Shown: positions 57,687 to 64,000 of the stretch, in pieces
How the letters are laid out: each line of letters starts with the position of its first letter
How positions within the stretch are numbered: the first letter of the stretch is position 1
Origin: Salticus scenicus
Taxonomy: Eukaryota; Arthropoda; Arachnida; Araneae; Salticidae
Assembly (NCBI GenBank): GCA_963930645.1
Contig: OZ005655.1
Span: 138,865,456-138,929,455, forward strand
Direction: 5' to 3'
Length of the DNA: 64,000 nucleotides
Program-made: the position numbers and the translations under genes
The notes under the pieces: model-generated
Databases searched by the model: none
What the model saw: the letters and a program-made list of their open reading frames with translations, nothing else
Told to the model about the DNA's origin: nothing

Positions 57687-60268
57687 TAATACAGTAAGCA
57701 TATTACTATATTTTTGTTAATCTTTAGACTTTTCGAAAAATAAAGTTTCTTGAATCTTATATACAGACATAATGTCATGTTTTTTCATCCATTTCATTTC
57801 TTTTAATGAACTTTGACCTAAGTAGAAAAGATAGCAGCTAAGCTTTAATATATAACACCAATTGGTGATTCATAATACAGTGAAACAATTCAGTGTTTTA
57901 ACACTTTTCACTGATATTTTTTTCATATTGGATCTTCATTTTCACATCTCAGAACTTTGTTTTTGTGCTAGCTGCTCATGTATGTTTATCATATTGAAGA
58001 AAGATGTATTTTGATTTTTTCAATGCATGTGGTTTTGTGACCATTTTCCAAATCTCATATTTCATGCATGATGAGACAGCTACATCCATTGATTTTTTTT
58101 TAATACACGCAAGTGCATGTTAGTGATTGCTGTTATACAGATTTAAGATTTATGCAAAGCCGTAATTTTAAAATTTCCGGGGGAAATTCCAAATTATACA
58201 TTATTTTAAACATTTAATTTTATATACAAAAGCTGGAAATCCTCCAAAAATTTTTTCTAGCTATGGCCTTGGATTCATGTGTGGTGAAGCAGTTCAATTT
58301 TCTATCACAATTTTAAATGTTTATTTTATTAATCTTAAAAATAGGATTAATTTATTTCAAAATAAGCACCAAAGTGAAATAATAATTTTTTCCCTTTAAA
58401 ATGTATTTTTTATGTTTTTTAATGATGAAAAGTATAGACTCACGGTGCAATTTGCAATATTGACTCCTGCCGTGAGCAGTACATCGGCAAAAGCAACGAG
58501 TGCCTTTTATCAAAGCTGTTCTGAGATAGCTTTTTCAAGTCGCTTAAATTGTAATTAATGTTCTTTTTTTGCTACAGTATAATGGAGTTGTTTTAATAAC
58601 TTTTTTGTATAAACAGAATGTAAATCTATATAAAATATCTTAAATGATTAATGTTTAAGAGATGAGAAAATAAACTGTAATCTTACATTACAATACTAGT
58701 GATAGCTAATTAAGAACAAAATATGTTCTTAAAAAATATATATTTTACCTAAATCACGCCAAAAAAAAAATATCAACTGCTCTCCTATTAAGAAAACAAA
58801 TTCATTACCAAATATGACAAATACTCAAAAATAAAAAATCACACACAAGTAACTAAACATTTACAAAATTAAAATTTTAATTTACAAAAAAAATTCCATT
58901 TTTATGTTACATACATAGAATTCTTTAGATAAAATTTCCTTTAATTCATTAAGTAACACTTTTACTCCATGTTCGATAAAATATAAAATGTTATATTTAA
59001 TCCAACTACCAAGAAATTACAACTATTAACTAGACACACTGAGAGTGACATATTTTTTAAAAACATATATAACCAATTAAATATTAAAAAGGAATATAAT
59101 ACATACCATCATACGTCAAATATCAAAAATTTTGAACAGATAGGCACATATTTTAACATTTAGTTATATATTTTCTCATTTGTTGGACATAATAACTAAA
59201 ATTAGAATATGAGAATATATGTTTCCATTTTTCTTTGCTTTTTGTGGCTAATTAATACTGTATTAAAGCAATTAAACAATATCTCTGAGATAGCAGCAAC
59301 AGTGTACAGAAAAGAAGTTTCAAATATCAAAATGGGTAAATTTTTAATTTTACTTGTAGAATTTTCTGGATAAGATATTTTTGAAAACGCTGTCAAAAAA
59401 TGGCTTATAAAATATCACATTACTATAATCTACTTGCATTTTCAAGAATGTTTTTAAGGAATATAAAAATAGCTGGTAAAATTGAAATGTCCATAAAATA
59501 GAATAACATTATCATTACAGAACATGGATCCAGTCTAGCAGATTGCTCAAAATCATGTGCAAGTGCACAAAAACAAGAAATACATTTCCACAATTTCATT
59601 GTTTTATGACAAATCAAATTCTAAAAGATATTCAATTATTTTTATTTTTTTTTTAATTCTTTCATAATTATGACAAGCCAAGGTTGATCCAGATTTAAAT
59701 TTTTTGGGTCTTTTTTCGTGAAAAGTATATGCTATTTCTTTATTTATTTTTTCTATTCTGGTAAAAAAAAAAAAAAAAATGTAAATCTAACTATTTTAGC
59801 AATCTCTTTGTATAATGTTTAATGTTAAATTTTTAAACCAAATGTTTCATTAAATCAAGTACTACATGTAACCATTTGAAATAACATCGAAAACATTGAA
59901 ATTTTTTTTATAAGAGCAGCATTTTTATGAATTTCAATCTAGTGAAGGAAAACACTTTATCAATTTGAATTTTACAAAGGGGCTCATTTTATGAAACGGA
60001 ATTTCCTATGAAGAGCTCCAAATTCTATCTGAATTGGCCCCTGCAAGTTAAAATTATGTAAAACAATTAGTTTAATAAGCACTTAAAACTTAATTTATGT
60101 ACATTTAAACATAAATGAAAGTAAAATATTGTAAATACTACTTTTTTTTTTTTTCCTTTTTTCTAAATAAATGCAGTATGACAAAAATGCTTATTGTTAT
60201 TATTTATTTTCAAATACAAAAGACAGAAGAAAAGTAAATGTTGAAGCCTTTTCATGATTAAATTATAC

Positions 60269-60299
<31 letters not shown>

Positions 60300-60606
60300 C
60301 TACAAGGTACAAGGTACAAGCCACAAGAAACAGATAGAGGAATGTGCATTAGTTCATGGCAAGTCCTATTTTTTTTTTTTTTTCCTAAAATCAAGAAACA
60401 CGCCTTTATATTTGTTGTTTTTGTTATAAAAGTATACAATTTTTAAACACGCAAAAACAAAACAAATGATTCATAGAAAAAAGACATGATTTAAGAAAGT
60501 ATAAAAAGAAAATAATTGTGTAAAACTCTGCTGGCAAAATTCCTGTACAGAACTTTTATAGCTGCAAATGGAGCCCATGCTTTAAAATTCGATTGTACAC
60601 AACCAT
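56331..60606. other. No gene; possible PGRMC 3' flank
   Basis: Largely repeat-poor AT-rich DNA downstream (in transcription direction) of PGRMC. Poly-C at 57499-57516, poly-T at 57654-57683, poly-A at 60277-60299. 57383-57480 (GACCCATTATCTGGTAAC) vaguely resembles pogo-type TIRs. Part may be 3' UTR if polyadenylation is distal. Confidence 0.4.
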
Positions 60607-60612
60607 TTTATT
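60607..60612 (-). terminator. Nearest PGRMC polyadenylation signal
   Basis: AATAAA on the minus strand, about 100 bases after the PGRMC stop. AT-rich DNA offers several others further down, so use is unproven. Confidence 0.4.
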
Positions 60613-60713
60613 CCATCAGGAACTACAACTTTTTCTTTTTACAAATTTGCAAATGTACATAATTATGAGCACAGGCAAAAAAAAGACATCTACTGAAGTC
60701 ACTGATGAAAAAT

Positions 60714-60850
60714 TCATTCATCTTTTTTGGAAGACGATGGAGTTGACTGATTTTCTTGAGTACTTTGGTCTTGGCTGGCTTCTTCGTCATCTGAATAGTC
60801 AGTTGGTTCTTCACCTGGCTTTAGTAAGCGACCAACATAATGATATTTTT
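60714..60850 (-). CDS. PGRMC: PGRMC-like protein, last coding exon
   Basis: Encodes the C-terminal 45 residues, starting in the split codon carried over from the upstream exon: KYHYVGRLLKPGEEPTDYSD, then an acidic and Gln/Ser-rich tail ending SSSKKDE and TGA (60714-60716). An acceptor (ACATTAG) ends at 60851. The motif YHYVGRLLKPGEEP is the end of the cytochrome b5-like haem/steroid-binding domain of membrane-associated progesterone receptor components. These proteins sit in the ER and bind haem, with roles in P450 and sterol metabolism (family knowledge). Phase 1 matches the exon at 63122-63271 exactly. No stop, frameshift or missing splice site is seen, so it looks functional. Confidence 0.93.
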
Positions 60851-61831
60851 CTAATGTAAAACAAAAATATGTTAGCATGGCTATAATTCATTATTTTAGA
60901 ATGTAAAAAAAAAAATAAATAAATAAATAAGTAAAAAATTTGGAGTGGCTCCACTCGACTTTCTGAACATTAAGTAATTAACGGTTGTATAAATAAATTA
61001 AAGTAAGACAAGTCGCTAAATAAACATACTATTGTACTTAAAATAATTTGAGCCCATAGATCATAATAACGAATTTTTTGTTGTGTTCCTGTAAAAATCT
61101 ATAACGGCTAGATTCACCAAAGTCTATACAATTTGTGCAACGGTGATCTATAACAAGTGTATAAATTTTCAGCTCAATCGAATGAGGCATTTAGATGCCA
61201 TCACACTTTAAAAAATTTGGGCCCATAGCCATAGACCATACTGATAAAGAATTTTTCTATGTGTCCCTGTAAAAGAACTGTAAGTACTAGATTCACCAAA
61301 ATCAATAGAGTTTGTACTTTAGTGCGGTGTAACATACATACCAACTTTCAGCTTGTTTGAACAAAACGTTTCAGGCACTATCCCATTTACTCACACACAT
61401 ACATACATCATCACAAAAATGAACTTCGGGGACCTCAAAACGTATAGAGACGCCAAAATCTCAAAGTCAGATTTTTGATGTGATTACAATACTTTCCTTA
61501 CATATGTTCAGAAAGTAATAACCTTTTAACATTAGCATCTGCTACATAATTTCATATGAAGAATCTTCAAAATTTGATAATCCGACCTACTTCCCCCTTT
61601 TGAGTTACAAGGGGTAAAAAACTTTTTTGCTAGTTTTCTGATGTTTAAGCTCTTATCTTAAAAATTTATCACAAAACTTAACTGTGTATCATACAAGGTA
61701 TATTTCTCTAAATGAATTGAAGACTTATGCAAATAAAATTACACACTGAAAAGACAACTGGTGACTTAAAAAACAAAATTAAAAATTTTTAATGAAATAG
61801 AAAATCAAGAAAAATTTCCCCACCCCTCGAG

Positions 61832-61869
<38 letters not shown>

Positions 61870-63121
61870 TAACCTAGAAATAAAAAAAAATACAGCATTT
61901 TAACTCACTTTAATAATAATTTAAAAAAAAGTCTAGAAAGACCATAAGGGAAAAAAAAATACTAATAATAAATAAATAAAATAAATCCATAAAAGAGTTA
62001 CACTTTCGAATTGGACATGAAACCTTATAACCAAAAACAAATGCAACAATGAAAGAGAATCAGAATTACAATCTTCTGTTTTAAGCCACTAAGTGGAAGA
62101 TGAAACAGAAAGTAAAAAGTCATTTGAAAGTGAAAACCTGATGATGATAACCAAGAAAATAAAATAAAAAATAAATTAATTAAATTGTACTAAAAAATAA
62201 TGGTTTCTATAAAACATACTCTTTAAAACTGATGACTGGGCTGTCTATTCCTGCAATCTGGATTAAGAAAGCTTAAAAAGACTAATTCTTATTCACCAAT
62301 ACTTGTTTCATAAAATGGATTATTGTGTTGCATTACAATTAATATTTAATAATTTATACAGACTATTTTCAATAACTTCCCCCATTAGATTAAGGCGAAA
62401 TAACAATACCATACAGAGCTAGCTTACAATGTTATTAGTTATTTTATTTAACCTAGACTGGTTGATAGAAGACACCAGATTCTTTTCATATTTTTATTCA
62501 GCTGCATTTTGTAAAGGACATAAAACACTGTGCATTTCTACCATTTATTTTGTATTAAAAATGTATATTATACACCAGCATTTATGATATATACATATAT
62601 TGATATAAATTTGTAAGTAATAGTAGTTATTATTTTAATTTTATTCAAAGCTTAAATCAGGTTATAAACTGTTAATTTTCTGCATTTCTGGCTTGTTTTG
62701 GCATTAAAATAGCTAATTTTCCTTTAAAAAAAAATAACAATTAAAAAGCTTCACCAGAGCAGGTAATGGCCTTGGCGACAAATTTGGCAACTTTATCGCT
62801 CCTTGATAACTTTTTTGGCAACTTTGGTGAAAAAATTCTTATTATCTAAAACTCTAACTTGATTATTATGGAAGATACTGAAATTTCTGGGCTTATAGGA
62901 GACTATAAAAAGTGTCCCGTTCCGACCATTGAAGTCAGTTCCTTGCCAAGTGGCTTGATGTTAGTTCTGACTGAGCCTCTGATTACAGCTAATGCTGTGT
63001 GTTAAGCCACTGAATACAGCTCCATGCTGTGATTTTTATGCCAAAACCTTAATTTGCAATAATCATAAAATAATCATCAATAAAAGATATTTTTTTTGCC
63101 TTTAATAGTAGTAAAACTCAC
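60851..63121 (-). other. PGRMC phase-1 intron
   Basis: 2,271 bases from donor GTGAGT (63116-63121) to acceptor TAG (60851-60853). It contains a complete E1 element (60939-61516), a poly-A (61829-61867) and otherwise unremarkable AT-rich sequence with no other exon seen. Confidence 0.85.
60939..61516 (-). mobile_element. Compact complete E1 element in a PGRMC intron
   Basis: 578 bases, same strand as the gene: head hairpin 61488-61516 (ACTTTCTGAACATATG...GGAAAGT), TATTGTAATC, ACGTTTTGAGGTCCCC, TG repeat (61390-61410), two monomers, and a tail with GAGTGG/CCACTC arms at 60941-60960. It is the shortest copy and defines both E1 ends. Confidence 0.8.
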
Positions 63122-63271
63122 CTTGGAATTGAATTTCCCATTCTCTGACACTGTCCATTTCCATGGAATTGAGATCAGAGAGGTCATCATAATCATCTCT
63201 GGCATCATCAACAGAAAATTTAGCGAGACAACGGGAGGCATCTCGACCAGCAAAAGAGGAATAGGGTCCTC
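63122..63271 (-). CDS. PGRMC: PGRMC-like protein, internal exon
   Basis: 150 bases between acceptor TTTGTAG and donor GTGAGT. It encodes GPYSSFAGRDASRCLAKF, then a short acidic linker, YDDLSDLNSMEMDSVREWEI and QFQ, the core of the PGRMC haem/steroid-binding domain. The first two bases (GA) complete a codon begun upstream; a Gly there would give the usual GPGGPY motif. The tyrosine in GPY aligns with a haem-iron ligand in human PGRMC1 (family knowledge). Compared with relatives, the segment between FSVDD and DDYDDL is a few residues short. The N-terminal exon, with membrane anchor and first part of the domain, must lie beyond base 64000. Human PGRMC1 has three exons, consistent with this layout. 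Confidence 0.93.
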
Positions 63272-63706
63272 CTACAAATACAACTAGATCAATAAGTACT
63301 CTATGAAATACACACATATCAACTGTTAGTTCCATTACTACACAAGTTCATACAAAATCAATAAAAAAAAATTCATTTTTTGGTAATACTCCCATTACTG
63401 ATGACTAAATTGTCACAGGAACAATATAGATGTCTAAAATAAATGATGTTTTAAGTATGTATGTTAATCTATAAAAATGTAAGAAGTGCTTTCATTACAA
63501 CCGTAATGATTACTCATTGATGTCAATCTTCTCTTCAAATTTTGTTTCTTGACTATATTTCTTAAAATACTATTCATTTTTTTATATCACATTTGCTGTG
63601 TAAGCATAAAAAAATTCCATGTATGTTGACTTCTGGCCAATATTTCTTCATCATCAATTATATTTTCTTGTGAATAACTGATTTGTAAGTATGAAAACAA
63701 ACTCCA

Positions 63707-63737
<31 letters not shown>

Positions 63738-64000
63738 GGACAATTCCACAGGAAACTGAACTGATTGACATTTACAAAACAAAACAAAATACTACACAAA
63801 TAAAAAATTTTGTTAAATACAACACAAAAAATGCAACTTAAAAAAAGATAAATAAAAATCAGTTTTATTGTTTTGTTCTGCTGAATTCAAAGGTGTAATT
63901 GAATTTTAAAAATACTCTTTAGATAATTTTATAGAATTAATAGACCAGTGATTCTCAATATTCTGAAAAGTAATGTAAAAGAATAAAGAAGTTGATTTAG
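63272..64000 (-). other. Upstream PGRMC intron, partial
   Basis: No exon resembling the PGRMC N-terminus is visible. A poly-T lies at 63709-63733. Confidence 0.6.

Overview
This is eukaryotic, AT-rich nuclear DNA, almost certainly from an arthropod and plausibly an arachnid (lineage is inference). Evidence: spliced PGRMC-type exons resembling insect/arthropod homologues, a BEL/Pao LTR retrotransposon, a Tc1 transposon, tRNA-derived SINEs, and very dense interspersed repeats with long A/T and G homopolymers. There is no sign of prokaryotic operons, rRNA or CRISPR.

The only host gene I can support is at the right end: the last two coding exons, minus strand, of a membrane-associated progesterone receptor component (PGRMC; cytochrome b5-like haem/steroid-binding family) at 63122-63271 and 60714-60850. 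They are joined by a 2.27-kb phase-1 intron. The 5' exon(s) lie beyond base 64000.

The rest is a layered transposon landscape. From left to right: a 1.2-kb inverted repeat (362-4149) whose right arm is split by a 1.3-kb TIR element carrying a C2H2 zinc-finger fragment; a TIR element (5191-6164); a nearly new BEL/Pao element (11187-17747, 441-bp LTRs differing at one base, GGTGA target duplication) whose protease is broken by a frameshift; a decayed Tc1 (18048-19455); SINEs; hAT-like elements with 6-8-bp target duplications (24991-27846, 29299-29996, 53981-54737, 55455-55632); TA-duplicating MITEs (36272-36781, 36567-36724, 37281-37793, 42218-42430); a pogo-like element (44634-47293) holding a nine-unit 148-bp satellite; a mariner-like frame (52146-54802) holding further insertions; and a 419-bp long hairpin (55912-56330).

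The most interesting signal is a superfamily of 0.6-1.3-kb non-coding elements, called E1-E5 here. All begin with a terminal hairpin (stem ACTTTC/GAAAGT or AGTTCCCC/GGGGAACT), then a conserved head (TATTG-ATTC, an ACGTTTTGAG-like motif, a TG or TCTG microsatellite). The middle holds family-specific tandem monomers. They end in a second hairpin preceded by an inverted copy of the head stem; E2 and E3 stop at CTAG before T. The layout recalls non-autonomous Helitron/Helentron (DINE/HINE) elements, but the classification is inference. Several copies are split by datable insertions, and sister copies act as empty sites that confirm the insertion boundaries.
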